Shown here: positions 1 through 8,483 of the stretch, one piece after another
Position numbering within the stretch: the first letter of the stretch is position 1
Layout of the letters: each line of letters opens with the position of its first letter
From: Chloroflexota bacterium
GTDB lineage: Bacteria > Chloroflexota > Anaerolineae > 4572-78 > J111
Length of the DNA: 64,000 bases
NCBI GenBank assembly: GCA_016860845.1
Contig: BOKF01000039.1
Span: 13,944 to 77,943 of the forward strand
Direction: 5' to 3'
The notes under the pieces: generated by a model
What the model was told of the DNA's origin: nothing
Seen by the model: only the letters and a program-made list of their open reading frames with translations
Databases searched by the model: none
Made by a program: the position numbers and the translations under genes

Positions 1-2
1 AG

Positions 3-119
3 CAGGATCAAGACACCATCATCGCCGCCACAGGAGTCAGTTGCCGGCAGCAGATCAAACACGGCACGGGCCGCCAGGCGCTCCATCCGGCGGAGATTTT
101 AAGAGCAGCATTAAGATAG
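3..119 (+). CDS. C-terminal end of an FAD-linked oxidase/Fe-S protein (partial)
   Basis: An open frame runs from the window edge to a TAG at 117-119 (38 codons). It contains SCRQQI followed by HPAEIL. As remembered family knowledge, this pair resembles the extreme C-terminus of D-lactate/glycolate-type FAD-binding oxidases fused to a cysteine-rich Fe-S domain, which end in a conserved 'GTSCRxQI...HPxE' stretch. Only the tail is visible, so the substrate cannot be told. The gene would lie upstream of the window on the plus strand. Confidence 0.45.
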   Translation, partial: QDQDTIIAATGVSCRQQIKHGTGRQALHPAEILRAALR

Positions 120-126
120 TGGAAAA

Positions 127-196
127 CAGGAAGATTGGAAGGCTGGAAGATGGCTAAACCAACCTTTCCAACCCTCCATCCTTCCCCTCTTCCCGA
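127..196. repeat. Palindromic repeat, 'GGAAGATTGGAAGG' family, copy 1
   Basis: The left half reads AGGAAGATTGGAAGGCTGG and the right half is its rough complement (CCAACCTTTCCAACCCTCC), so the unit can fold into a long imperfect hairpin. Related copies lie at 23281-23352 and 27808-27880. It fills the gap upstream of the isoprenoid synthase gene. Confidence 0.7.
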
Positions 197-283
197 CAAA
201 TTCCCTATTGACGGGCTGGTTTATAGTATGGTATATTCGCAGTAACTATCCCAACGATTTTATAACCGAGAGGAATAAACCCC

Positions 284-1294
284 ATGCAACAATACGAGAT
301 GCTGCGCCGGGTTAGCCGTACCTTTGCCTTATCAATTGAACAACTCCCCCAGATTTTGCGCGACTCCATCACCGTTTCCTACCTGCTTTTGCGTGTTTCC
401 GATTGCCTGGAAGATAATGAGGTTATGGAGGCTGACCGTAAGGCCGAGCTGCTGCGCCTGTGGGCCCAAGTTCTGAGCGAAGCGGCCCCGGTCGAAAAAT
501 TGACGCACCATCTGACCCATCTTGACAGCAGCGATCCTGAACATTACGTGGCCCAAAATGCCCAGGTGGTCATCGAACAACTGCACCAACTCCCCCCTGA
601 AATCCAAGAGGCGATCATCGAGCGGGTCAACCGCACCTCGTTGGGCATGGCCCGCTGGCAGGAGCACGGCCCCTTCGTGGATAATGAAGAGGAGATGGAC
701 GATTACATGCACCAGGTTGCGGGGCGGGTTGGCTACCTGCTGACCGACATCTTTGCCTGGTATTCGCCCATTATCCGCGCCCGCAAAGAGCAGCTCATGC
801 CTCTCTCGCGAGAGTACGGCCTGGCCCTGCAAACGGTCAATGTGATCCGGGGGATGCGCAAAGATTATGAGCGCGGCTGGGTCTTTGTGCCGCGGACCTT
901 CTATGAAGATGTTGGCCTGACCCGCGACAGCCTGTTCGCGCCCGAAAATCTGGATAAAGCCATGCAGGTCGTTGACATGCTGGCCGACAAAGCCGAGCGC
1001 CATCTCTGGCATGGCATGAGTTACATTACCGCCTTCCCCCGTCACCAGCACCGTATCCGCCTGGCTTGCATGTGGCCCCTCTTTTTTGCGGTCAGGACTC
1101 TGGCCTTCAGCCGCAATAATGCCAACGTCCTGCTGGCCGAAGCCAAAATGGGCCGGGACCAGGTCAGCATGATCATGCGCCACACCACCTTTTTCGGTTG
1201 GTCAAATCACTGGCTGGTCCGCTACTACAAATTCCTGGCGCGACCGCCCAAGCGGTTTATGTCCGTCAAAAAACCTTTAGCTACCTCGGTTTAA
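284..1294 (+). CDS. Squalene/phytoene synthase family protein
   Basis: 336 aa, all-alpha trans-isoprenyl diphosphate synthase of the squalene/phytoene synthase family, which joins two prenyl diphosphates head to head. The N-terminus has the family's SRTFALSI stretch (residues 11-18). The first Asp-rich motif is D40-C-L-E-D44. YMHQVAGRVG (141-150) matches the conserved YxxxVAGxVG block. The second motif is NVIRGMRKD (186-194), where most relatives have NxxRDxxxD, so its first Asp is replaced by Gly190 while D194 remains. The start has an AGAGGAA site 8 bases upstream. The next gene, a prenyl reductase, begins 3 bases after the stop, which implies one operon for hopanoid, carotenoid or other polyprenyl lipid synthesis. 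Squalene and phytoene synthase cannot be told apart by eye. Confidence 0.88.
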   Translation: MQQYEMLRRVSRTFALSIEQLPQILRDSITVSYLLLRVSDCLEDNEVMEADRKAELLRLWAQVLSEAAPVEKLTHHLTHLDSSDPEHYVAQNAQVVIEQLHQLPPEIQEAIIERVNRTSLGMARWQEHGPFVDNEEEMDDYMHQVAGRVGYLLTDIFAWYSPIIRARKEQLMPLSREYGLALQTVNVIRGMRKDYERGWVFVPRTFYEDVGLTRDSLFAPENLDKAMQVVDMLADKAERHLWHGMSYITAFPRHQHRIRLACMWPLFFAVRTLAFSRNNANVLLAEAKMGRDQVSMIMRHTTFFGWSNHWLVRYYKFLARPPKRFMSVKKPLATSV

Positions 1295-1297
1295 GTC

Positions 1298-2509
1298 ATG
1301 GAAACCTATGATGCTGTTGTCGTTGGCGGCGGCCCGGCTGGCGCGACCGCCGCTTATTTTTTGGCCCGGGCCGGGGCTAAAGTCTGCCTGGTAGACAAAC
1401 AAACCTTTCCCAGGGATAAAGTCTGTGGGGATGGGGTGGTGGCGGCCAGCCTGACCCGGCTGGAGCGGATGAATTTAGGCGAGTGGCTGGCTCAAAACAG
1501 CTTTAACGCCCCCGGCGAACTGCTTTTCTCCGGCCCCAACGGCGAAGCTGTCCGCATTTTGCCGGATGACCGCGAGCGCTGTTATGGCCGGGTCATTCCC
1601 CGGCTGCAACTGGATGAGGCTATTCTGCGGCAGGCGGTCAAAACCGGGGCCACGTTAAGGGAAGAAGTTAAGCTGACGGGCATGACCCGCCTGGCCGCCG
1701 ACCAGCTTCAGCTCTCCGGGGAATGGAAAAATGGCCAGGCCCACCTGCAATTACACGCCAAAATGCTCATCACCGCCGACGGAGCCCACGCCAGCTTTAC
1801 CCGTACCCTGGGCCTGGTCAAGGGGCAGCCTGATTTGGTCGCCATTCGAGCCTATTTTGAAGGTGTGGCTGGCCCGGAGTCGCTGCTGGAAATCCATTAC
1901 GACCGGCATGTTATGCCTGGATATGCCTGGATTTTTCCTATGAAAAACGGTGCGGCCAATGTTGGCCTGGGGACGCAGGTGAGCCGGTCTCGCCAGCGTG
2001 ACTACGATTTGAAGGAGAATCTGCGCCGGTTTATTAAAAATAATCCCTACGCCAAGCTGCGTCTGAGCCAGGCCCAAATGATTGGCCCTTTGCGCGGCCA
2101 TCCCCTGCGCTCGCAGATGAAAACCGTGGCGACCGTGGCCGATAACATCCTGGTTGCGGGCGAGGCGGCCGGACTGGTCAATCCCTTAAACGGGGAAGGC
2201 ATTGGCACCGCCATCATCAGCGGCGAGCTCGCGGCCCGGCAGGCTGTCGCCGCCCTGGCCAGCGGTAACTTTTCTAAAGGGTATCTCGGCAACTACGCCA
2301 GGGCCTTGCAGCAACAGATTGGCCGCAATCACTTGATCGCCAGTATCTTACGCCAACTGCTCGCCGTCCCCGGCCTGATGAATCGGGCAGTGCGCCGCGC
2401 CCGGCACGACCACGATTTTGCCCAAACGCTGTTCAGCGTCATCGTCGAAGTCAAGCCGCCCAGCGCCATTTTAGCGCCGGGGTTTATGCTCAAGCTGCTG
2501 GCAGGGTAA
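1298..2509 (+). CDS. Geranylgeranyl reductase family FAD-dependent oxidoreductase
   Basis: 403 aa flavoprotein. The N-terminal Rossmann motif VVGGGPAGATAA (residues 8-19) binds the FAD ADP moiety. CGDGV follows at about 44, and GEAAGLVNPLNGEGIG near 290 is the second FAD-contact motif typical of the geranylgeranyl reductase/digeranylglycerophospholipid reductase group. These enzymes saturate isoprenoid double bonds. The gene is coupled to the squalene/phytoene synthase upstream (3-base gap), so its likely substrate is the C30/C40 product or a prenyl side chain such as that of a quinone. A halogenase or other PHBH-fold oxidase is less likely given the neighbour. Confidence 0.88.
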   Translation: METYDAVVVGGGPAGATAAYFLARAGAKVCLVDKQTFPRDKVCGDGVVAASLTRLERMNLGEWLAQNSFNAPGELLFSGPNGEAVRILPDDRERCYGRVIPRLQLDEAILRQAVKTGATLREEVKLTGMTRLAADQLQLSGEWKNGQAHLQLHAKMLITADGAHASFTRTLGLVKGQPDLVAIRAYFEGVAGPESLLEIHYDRHVMPGYAWIFPMKNGAANVGLGTQVSRSRQRDYDLKENLRRFIKNNPYAKLRLSQAQMIGPLRGHPLRSQMKTVATVADNILVAGEAAGLVNPLNGEGIGTAIISGELAARQAVAALASGNFSKGYLGNYARALQQQIGRNHLIASILRQLLAVPGLMNRAVRRARHDHDFAQTLFSVIVEVKPPSAILAPGFMLKLLAG

Positions 2510-2514
2510 GACGG

Positions 2515-2596
2515 GTAGACAGTAAACGGTAGACAGTAGACAGGGTATTTCCCTCTGGTTACTGACTACTGACCTCTGACTTCTGGCTACTGGCCT
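2515..2596. repeat. Heptad (STRR-type) repeat locus
   Basis: Four heptads of form GTARACR occupy 2515-2542. A GGGTATTTCCC hinge follows, then five heptads of form CTGRCNN at 2562-2596. The two halves are roughly complementary (GTAGACAGTAGAC versus CTGACTACTGACC). The right half runs into the thyX gene and supplies its last codons and stop. Confidence 0.8.
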
Positions 2597-3294
2597 CTAT
2601 TCAGAACGTACTTCTCAAACGCCTCCGCCGTCCAGGGCAGGGCCGGCTTGAGGAAATGCTCGTAGATTGCCTGGGCGTAAACCCGGATTTCCTCCTGGGC
2701 GTCGGGGGCCATGCGCAGGCTTAGAAAGTGCAGCAGGTTGTGAGCGTCTACTTTGGCCACCCAGATGTAGTACACCGAAAAGCCCGACAAAAATAGGCGG
2801 GCCTGCTCCTTAGCGACCCCCGCCGCCAGGGCTTGCTCATACAAGACATACCCCTGCTCGTAATGGGCCAAGAGGGCCTGGCTGAGACGCTCGGCTTCAG
2901 CCAGGTCAATCGTCCCTTCGCTGCCCTGCTTGTTATCCTGCGACTGCTTCCGCCACGTCTCCGGCACGTAAAAATCATTTTCGGTGAAAGGCGTGTACCG
3001 CCCGGACTGGGCATTCACATGCCAGGTCCGATGGCGCACCCACTGCCACCAGACCACCAGGGGCGCTTTGACTCGAAACTTGAACTCGACCTGTTCAAAG
3101 GGGCTGGTGTGATGATGGCGCAAAAGATAAAATAACAACTTTTTATCCGCCTCAGTCCCTTTGCTTTCTCCCAAAAATGACACCCGCGCTGCGTTGACAA
3201 TGGCCAGGTCATCCCCCATCATGTCTTGCAGTTCAATCCAGCCTTTATCGAGCACTTTGACTTGCTTGCCTAACAGTTCACTTTTTTCCGGCAC
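2587..3294 (-). CDS. thyX: Flavin-dependent thymidylate synthase ThyX
   Basis: 235 aa from a GTG at 3294. The ThyX signature RHRX7S is present as RHRTWHVNAQS, followed by GRYTP. The enzyme makes dTMP from dUMP using FAD/NADPH and methylene-tetrahydrofolate. I chose the GTG at 3294 because GGGAGG lies five bases upstream; an in-frame GTG at 3333 would add 13 residues without a good site. The last four residues (NRGQ) and the stop are encoded by a heptad repeat, so the natural C-terminus may have been replaced. It stands alone between the isoprenoid pair and an ECF sigma operon. Confidence 0.95.
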   Translation of the reverse strand: MPEKSELLGKQVKVLDKGWIELQDMMGDDLAIVNAARVSFLGESKGTEADKKLLFYLLRHHHTSPFEQVEFKFRVKAPLVVWWQWVRHRTWHVNAQSGRYTPFTENDFYVPETWRKQSQDNKQGSEGTIDLAEAERLSQALLAHYEQGYVLYEQALAAGVAKEQARLFLSGFSVYYIWVAKVDAHNLLHFLSLRMAPDAQEEIRVYAQAIYEHFLKPALPWTAEAFEKYVLNRGQ

Positions 3295-3492
3295 TGTTTC
3301 CTCCCAGTTTTTTATTTGCGGCTCATTATACACGTTAAATCAACGACGCAGCAAAGCCCATGGCCGCCTTTCGGCCTGTTTTAACAAGGGAACCAGTGAC
3401 AGCGGAGTGGTGTATATATGGTAAATGAACCTCTCCGGAGAGGCTCGCGTGAGCAAAGCAAATTTAGTCCGCAGTCCGTCATGAGTGGTTGA

Positions 3493-4092
3493 ATGCCGAT
3501 GAGTGACCTACAACTAACAACGGACAACGGGCAACCAACACTTATCACCCAGGCCCGCCAGGGAGACGCGGGCGCGTGGGAAATATTGGTCGGCCAGCAC
3601 CAGGAAGGGGTTTTCCGGCTGGCTTATCTGCTGCTAGGCGACGCCGACGAGGCCCAGGATGTGACCCAGGAGGTATTCATCCGCGCCTTTCGGTCCCTAC
3701 ACCAGTTCGACCCGGCGCGCCCGCTCCGCCCCTGGCTGCTGCGGATTACGACCAATCTTGTCTATAACCGCCGCCGGGCGGTGGGGCGATATTTGGCTGC
3801 TCTGCAACGGCTGGTCCGGCTGACCCCGGAGCCGGTGCTAGCCCCCGCGCCGGATGAGGCCCTCCCACAAGTAGATAGCCACCTGCTGTGGCAGGCAGTC
3901 CGCCGCCTGAATTCAACCGACCAGCAGATTATCTACTTACGCTATTTTCTGGAACTGTCGGTGGCGGAGACGGCTGAAGCCGCCGGCATTGCCCCGGGGA
4001 CGGTCAAATCGCGCCTCAGCCGCGCTCTGGAACGGCTGCGCCAGGTGGTCGAGCGGGAGTTTCCGAGTCTATGGAAGGAACGTGTCGCATGA
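3493..4092 (+). CDS. ECF-type RNA polymerase sigma factor
   Basis: 199 aa. Sigma region 2 (LAYLLLGDADEAQDVTQEVF, about residues 37-56) is followed by RPWLLRITTNLVYNRRR, which is core-binding and -10 recognition. Region 4 (SVAETAEAAGIAPGTVKSRL) is a helix-turn-helix near the C-terminus. The stop overlaps the next gene (ATGA), so it is translationally coupled to a membrane protein that is probably its anti-sigma partner. The first 16 or so codons are built from four phased CAACNNN heptads (3511-3538), so the N-terminus looks repeat-derived; ATG 3499 is an equal alternative start. Confidence 0.92.
   Translation: MPMSDLQLTTDNGQPTLITQARQGDAGAWEILVGQHQEGVFRLAYLLLGDADEAQDVTQEVFIRAFRSLHQFDPARPLRPWLLRITTNLVYNRRRAVGRYLAALQRLVRLTPEPVLAPAPDEALPQVDSHLLWQAVRRLNSTDQQIIYLRYFLELSVAETAEAAGIAPGTVKSRLSRALERLRQVVEREFPSLWKERVA
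3511..3538. repeat. Heptad repeat inside the sigma factor N-terminus
   Basis: Four consecutive heptads, CAACTAA, CAACGGA, CAACGGG, CAACCAA, are read in frame as the start of the ECF sigma protein (LQLTTDNGQPT). They are the same class of 7-base tandem unit seen between genes elsewhere in the window. Confidence 0.7.
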
Positions 4093-4928
4093 GCCAGCGG
4101 TTTTTTAGCCGCTCTGGCGGCGCTAATCAAAATGAACCGTGGGAAGCCAGGCTGCAGCAGCTAGCTCGCCGCTTCCCTTATCCCGCCACTCCCGACGTGA
4201 CGAGCGCCGTCAGAGCACAACTGGCCGCAGGATCGAGAGGAAAGCCTGGACTCCCGCCGAGACGGCTGGCCTGGGCCGCGCTGCTGGTCCTGCTTATCCT
4301 GGCTGGACTGCTCGCCGTGCCCCAGGTCCGCGCCGCCCTGGTCGAATATTTGCAAATCGGCGCTGTGCGTATTTTCCTGGTCGAACCGACGCCAACCCCA
4401 ACGCCGACTCCGGCGGCAGCATCCCTGGAGGAAAAGCCAATCACCGCAACCCCGCGCCCTACCCCGACCCCCTTAGCTTCGCTGCTAGACTTGGCCGGGG
4501 CAACGACCCTGGCCCAAGCCCAGGCTCGGGTTGATTTCCCCATTCGTCTCCCTGCTTACCCGGCCAACCTGGGAGAGCCGGATTGGGTCTTTCTGCAAGA
4601 TTTCGGCGGGCCGGTCGTGGTCTTGGTCTGGCTGGATGACGCCCAGCCCGGCCGGGTACGTCTCAGCCTGCATGAATTGGGGCCGGGCACGTTTGCCGAG
4701 AAAGGCAATCCCGGCCGCGTTGAGGAAACCCGCGTCAATGGGCAGCCAGCCATCTGGGCGGAGGGGCCTTATGTCCTGCAATTCCGGCGCGGCAATCGAG
4801 TGGATTACGATCTGCGGCGGCTGGTCGCAGGGCGGGTCTTGATTTGGGCGGAAGGAGAAGTCACCTACCGCCTGGAAACCGACCTGTCCCTGCAAGAAGC
4901 GGTACGAGTGGCAGAATCACTGCGATAG
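4089..4928 (+). CDS. Single-pass membrane protein, probable anti-sigma partner
   Basis: 279 aa from the ATG at 4089, which overlaps the sigma stop as ATGA and has GGAAGGA about 10 bases upstream (ATG 4071 is a poorer alternative). There is a cytoplasmic N-terminus of about 55 residues, one membrane segment (LAWAALLVLLILAGLLAVP), a short linker, a Thr-Pro stretch (TPTPTPTP), then an outside domain of about 150 residues with no motif I recognise for certain. It has LAQAQARVDFPIRLPAYP and a DUF4367-like feel (VNGQPAIWAEGPYVLQF). Topology and coupling suggest it holds the sigma factor at the membrane and senses outside stress. No zinc HXXXCXXC anti-sigma motif is visible. Confidence 0.7.
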   Translation: MSQRFFSRSGGANQNEPWEARLQQLARRFPYPATPDVTSAVRAQLAAGSRGKPGLPPRRLAWAALLVLLILAGLLAVPQVRAALVEYLQIGAVRIFLVEPTPTPTPTPAAASLEEKPITATPRPTPTPLASLLDLAGATTLAQAQARVDFPIRLPAYPANLGEPDWVFLQDFGGPVVVLVWLDDAQPGRVRLSLHELGPGTFAEKGNPGRVEETRVNGQPAIWAEGPYVLQFRRGNRVDYDLRRLVAGRVLIWAEGEVTYRLETDLSLQEAVRVAESLR

Positions 4929-5609
4929 TTAGGACTGCCGGTGTAAGGAGTCGGCGGTAACGGTTAAGTAGCAAACGAGAAGAAAGAGAGCAAAAATCAA
5001 ACTGACTCCAAATGTAGCCATGTATTGGAGCGGGTTGGTAAATCGAATGAGGATGTCGGTCAACACGGCTTCGGGGTGGATAAACAGGTCCCAGCTATTC
5101 CAACCCAGGAAGCGCCCGATATAAATACCTAATCCACTCAAACCCATGACACTGACGACAAACAGCCAGCTCAGCACAGGTCCAACAGCGGTTTTGACCA
5201 CCCTCTGCATGGCTCGCAGGGAAAAAACAGCCAGAAAAAGACCGGTCCAGGCAAAGATAGAGATTAGCCCCATATCGTACCAGACGGGCACAGGCGGGCG
5301 ATGCTGCAAATGTAAAAAATCAGTCACAATGTAGGGAGCGTTAGGAAAGAAGGCAAGCCAGACCAGGCCGGGCAGCAATAAATACCCCCAGCGCCGGGAT
5401 TGGCGTTGGTAGACCGAGCTTGTCCATAAACTTGTTAGATAAGGGATCCAAGCCAGAAACAGATTCCAAACCAAAAAGAGATACGTCCACTGCCTGCTCA
5501 GATAAACCCGGCCCGCCAAAAGGGTGCAGGCCAGCAGCGTAGACAAGACAACGGGGTACAGCCCTTGAGACAGGGCAAAACGATGATATTGCTTAAAAAG
5601 GATTAACAA
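4929..5609 (-). CDS. DUF1361 family membrane protein
   Basis: About 226 aa with six hydrophobic segments. Family marks are LAWIPYL near the first third, WLAFFPNAPYIVTDFLHL, a P-WYD element and LGIYIGRFLGWNSWDL. This matches the uncharacterised DUF1361 integral membrane family; the function is unknown. I chose the TTG at 5609 because GGAGG lies five bases upstream; a TTG at 5621 would add four residues. It meets the anti-sigma gene tail to tail with no spacer and is divergent from the cytochrome gene. Confidence 0.75.
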   Translation of the reverse strand: MLILFKQYHRFALSQGLYPVVLSTLLACTLLAGRVYLSRQWTYLFLVWNLFLAWIPYLTSLWTSSVYQRQSRRWGYLLLPGLVWLAFFPNAPYIVTDFLHLQHRPPVPVWYDMGLISIFAWTGLFLAVFSLRAMQRVVKTAVGPVLSWLFVVSVMGLSGLGIYIGRFLGWNSWDLFIHPEAVLTDILIRFTNPLQYMATFGVSLIFALFLLVCYLTVTADSLHRQS

Positions 5610-5730
5610 GGGGACCTCCAAACCTTATCTCTCAGGGTAATCCAGATCTATGTATAGATAAATCTTATACCTAGCTTATCTACACAATATTATAGCGCAT
5701 TATCAAAAATTAGTAAAGGGGGACACTACG

Positions 5731-6711
5731 ATGTGGCAGAAAGCCTACAAACATTCTCTAATTGGATTAGTGTTGTTGTTCGGTGTGCTGTTCCTCGGGG
5801 TTCCGGCTACTTTAGCCGGGGGTTGGACCGTAGTTACACTCGACCAGCTACCTGCGGATGTGGTTACCAGAAAACCAATCCGGCTTGGCTTTATGATCCG
5901 CCAGCACGGGCGGACACCCTGGGTCTACGACCAGGTGAGGGTGCATGCCGTTCATATCGAGAGTCAGGAAAAAATATCGGTGCAGGCCGAGGCCGAAGGA
6001 GCAAAAGGGCATTATGTGGCTGCGCTCAACTTTCCGCAGGCCGGTGCGTGGCGCTGGGGCATCGAGTCGGGCCTTATGCCGAGCCAGCAGCCGATGCCTG
6101 ACCTAACCGTAATCGCTTCTCCCCAAGCGGGCAACCGGGAAGTCAGCACTTCCGGCGACGTTCAACAAACTCTGGCGGGTGACAGCGTAACAGGGGGGTC
6201 ATTTCCCCTGTCTCTGGGGGCCGGGCTTATCGGTAGTATCGCTACGGTCGGGACTCTGCTTTTTTGGTGGCGCAAGCACACGCCCCTGGCCCTGGTTTCG
6301 CTGACAGCGGCAGCAGTGATTGGCGTTATCGGGTTTAGTCTGGCGGCTCAGGCCTCGGCTTTCTCCCGCGAGACGCCAAAGTTGCCGGACCAGCCCACCC
6401 TAACGGCCTCGGCGGAATTGGGGCAAAGGCTATTCGTGGCCAAGGGCTGTATTGTCTGCCACCGGCATGCGGCGGTCGCCGATGTACGGCAGAGGTTTGG
6501 GAGGGAATTTGTGGACTTTTGGGTTGGTCCCGATTTACCCACCCTAATCACTGATCCCAAGCTTCTCCACACCTGGCTAAAGGATCCGGCAGCCCTGAAA
6601 CCCAATACCGATATGCCTAACCTGGAATTGAAGAAAACTGAAATCGAGGCGCTGGTGGCTTTCCTGCTTGCGCCAAGAGAAACAGCCAAAGAGGCTGGCG
6701 TCCCCGACTAA
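5731..6711 (+). CDS. Membrane-anchored cytochrome c domain protein
   Basis: 326 aa exported protein. The N-terminal signal segment is LIGLVLLFGVLFLGVPATLAGG. Residues 30-135 form a beta-rich outside domain resembling the YtkA/FixH-like fold (my inference). Next come two membrane helices (about 165-210), then a single class I cytochrome c domain. This has the heme site C240-I-V-C-H244 and a likely distal ligand Met295 in NTDMPNL. It is probably an electron carrier on the outer face of the membrane. AAAGGGGGA precedes the ATG. No oxidase genes are adjacent, so its partner is unknown. Confidence 0.8.
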   Translation: MWQKAYKHSLIGLVLLFGVLFLGVPATLAGGWTVVTLDQLPADVVTRKPIRLGFMIRQHGRTPWVYDQVRVHAVHIESQEKISVQAEAEGAKGHYVAALNFPQAGAWRWGIESGLMPSQQPMPDLTVIASPQAGNREVSTSGDVQQTLAGDSVTGGSFPLSLGAGLIGSIATVGTLLFWWRKHTPLALVSLTAAAVIGVIGFSLAAQASAFSRETPKLPDQPTLTASAELGQRLFVAKGCIVCHRHAAVADVRQRFGREFVDFWVGPDLPTLITDPKLLHTWLKDPAALKPNTDMPNLELKKTEIEALVAFLLAPRETAKEAGVPD

Positions 6712-6723
6712 TAATTCAAGCAG

Positions 6724-7065
6724 TTATCTCAGCAGTCTCAGCTCGCCAGTCAGCTTATCAAGCTCGTTATCGCTGGCAGGGCCAAGCCCCAGGCAGGTGA
6801 GCGTGCCTTCCGGGACAACGGTTCTGCCAGCATCTTTTATTAATCGGGCCGGGATATTTTGCTCCAGGGCCAGAGTATACAGCCTGGTCAAGTCGGCTTC
6901 GTAGTCAACCTTTAACACAATTTTAGGCATGCCGCTGTTTAGCCATGCCTGCTGCGCCTCGGCGCTGGCGGCAACAAACGCGCCCACGGCGGCATGCGCC
7001 ACCTGAGCGGCTAATTTCCCCCGTGGTAATTTTAAAGCCTCGTTAACCACCACAACTTGTTTCAT
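6724..7065 (-). CDS. pth2: Peptidyl-tRNA hydrolase Pth2 (PTH2/UPF0099)
   Basis: 113 aa. The PTH2 active-site block is LPRGKLAAQVAHA near residue 14, followed by KIVLKV, RLIKDAGRTVVPEGTLTCLGLGP and a final LTGELRLL. It frees tRNA from drop-off peptidyl-tRNA. This archaeal/eukaryal-type fold is uncommon in bacteria but known in several phyla. I prefer the ATG at 7065 because archaeal homologs start MKQVVVV; a TTG at 7080 would add five residues. It faces the cytochrome gene convergently. Confidence 0.88.
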   Translation of the reverse strand: MKQVVVVNEALKLPRGKLAAQVAHAAVGAFVAASAEAQQAWLNSGMPKIVLKVDYEADLTRLYTLALEQNIPARLIKDAGRTVVPEGTLTCLGLGPASDNELDKLTGELRLLR

Positions 7066-7420
7066 CTGCCAAATACTCAAGTGGTTGGCGCTTTCCTCAT
7101 TAACCCAGCGCCAGTCACCTTTAACCTTATTCCAAAGTGATTTAAATCACAGCTCTCCTGTGGCGAAGGGCACAGACAAAGGGCCTGGAAAAGCTTAAGC
7201 TGGAGATAGTCCTTTACCCGACATCCTCAACAACTTTCCCAGCACTGTAAAAATTGAGTAGTTGCTCAGGCGCGATGCATTTTCCTGGCCGAAATTGCCA
7301 AATTTGCTCGTGTTAAAGGTGCATCGCTCCGCTTGGGCTGAGTAGTAACAAATTTGAACCATCTCAACCGCTACCCCTCGGCGTTAACCAGGCGGTTGGC
7401 GATGCAGAAAGTGAGGACTC
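7066..7420. other. Intergenic region with inverted repeats and a CRP/FNR-like palindrome
   Basis: No coding frame is supported here. It holds a degenerate copy of the AAGTGACTGGCACTT inverted repeat (7079-7124), a perfect palindrome GTGATTTAAATCAC (7137-7150), and a loose inverted repeat whose ends are GAGTAGTTGCTCAG (7255-7268) and CTGAGTAGTAAC (7338-7349). Confidence 0.5.
7137..7150. promoter_or_regulatory. Possible CRP/FNR-family operator
   Basis: GTGATTTAAATCAC is a perfect 14-base palindrome with the GTGA-N6-TCAC spacing used by CRP/FNR-type regulators. It lies about 72 bases upstream of pth2 and about 270 bases upstream of the small ORF on the other strand. No promoter elements could be placed with confidence. 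Confidence 0.3.
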
Positions 7421-7705
7421 ATGAGTATCAAGGAGGATATTGAAACTATGTGCCAATTAAGCAATGCCCAGGAAATATTTTATCAAACCTCGCCCTATAT
7501 TCCCAAACAAGATGGAATGGGCCAGGAAAACTTTTCCAAAATGAAGGTGGATAACGTTTTGGAAGTCTGGCTGATGCACCCTGATTTACTGCCTCAATTT
7601 GAACAAACGGTGCGGAATGCCGGCAAAAATCTGGTTGAGTTCGATCTTGAGCAGTACCTGAATTTTCCCAAATCCAATAAGCAGTACCAGCTTTTCTTCG
7701 ATTAA
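7421..7705 (+). CDS. Small hypothetical protein
   Basis: 94 aa, acidic and soluble, with no membrane segment and no motif I recognise (NVLEVWLMHPDLLPQFEQTV in the middle). AAAGTGAGGACTC precedes the ATG, which is an acceptable ribosome site. A second ATG with GGAGGATATTGAAACT upstream (at 7448) could be the true start. Its end lies nine bases from the convergent pstB stop. Coding is likely but not certain. Confidence 0.55.
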   Translation: MSIKEDIETMCQLSNAQEIFYQTSPYIPKQDGMGQENFSKMKVDNVLEVWLMHPDLLPQFEQTVRNAGKNLVEFDLEQYLNFPKSNKQYQLFFD

Positions 7706-7714
7706 CTCTGCCTG

Positions 7715-8470
7715 TCAGCCATAACGCCCGGTGATATAATTTTCTGTTTGTTCTTCCCGGGGCCTTGTAAAAATTTTACCCGATTTACCGTACTCCACCA
7801 GCTCCCCCAACCAGAAGAAGCCCGTATAGTCAGATACCCGCGCCGCCTGCTGCATATTGTGGGTCACAATGACAATGGTATATTTCTCTTTCAGACTGCG
7901 CATCAGGTCTTCAACTGTTAGGGTGGCGATAGGGTCCAGCGCCGAGCAGGGTTCATCCATCAAAATAACCTCCGGCTCTACTGCCACCACCCGGGCAATG
8001 CACAGGCGTTGCTGCTGGCCCAGCGAGAGTTCGAGTGCATTCTGCTTGAGGTGATCTTTTACTTCATCCCACAATCCCACCCGCACCAGGCTGTCTTCAA
8101 CCACCCCATCCAGATGGGCCTGGTTCTTCTGGCCTAAAACGCGGGGGCCAAAAGCCACGTTATTGTAGATGGATTGCGGAAACGGGTTGGGGCGCTGAAA
8201 GACCATGCCGACCCGCTGCCGCAGCATCACCACATCCAATTTGGGGTCATAAATATCCTGCCCGTCGAGCAAGATTTTGCCCTCGGCCCGCGCGCCGGGA
8301 ATGGTATCGTTCATGCGGTTGAGACAGCGCAAAAAGGTACTTTTGCCGCAGCCGGAAGGGCCAATTAAAGCCGTGATTTGGCGTTTTTTGATGGGCAGGG
8401 TAACATTTTTAAGCGCCTGTTTCTGGCCGTAGTAGAAGTTCAGCGATTGGACATCTATTTTATTTTTCAT
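7715..8470 (-). CDS. pstB: Phosphate ABC transporter ATPase PstB (copy 1)
   Basis: 251 aa. Walker A is GPSGCGKST (37-45), the Q-loop is VFQRPNPFP (Q92), Walker B is [13 protein letters not shown], the H-loop is H204 in VTHNMQQA, and the PstB C-terminus is ENYITGRYG. The signature reads LSLGQ (148-152) rather than LSGGQ. It energises uptake of phosphate through PstCA. It is divergent from pstS across about 160 bases that hold a 15-base inverted repeat. Having a complete PstB here and a degenerate one after pstA suggests this copy does the transport work. Confidence 0.95.
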   Translation of the reverse strand: MKNKIDVQSLNFYYGQKQALKNVTLPIKKRQITALIGPSGCGKSTFLRCLNRMNDTIPGARAEGKILLDGQDIYDPKLDVVMLRQRVGMVFQRPNPFPQSIYNNVAFGPRVLGQKNQAHLDGVVEDSLVRVGLWDEVKDHLKQNALELSLGQQQRLCIARVVAVEPEVILMDEPCSALDPIATLTVEDLMRSLKEKYTIVIVTHNMQQAARVSDYTGFFWLGELVEYGKSGKIFTRPREEQTENYITGRYG

Positions 8471-8483
8471 TTAGGACCTACTC

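Noticed and set aside
332..1183. Long open frame antisense to the isoprenoid synthase gene
   Set aside because: It mirrors the codon pattern of the well-supported plus-strand gene, has no recognisable motifs and no good ribosome site.
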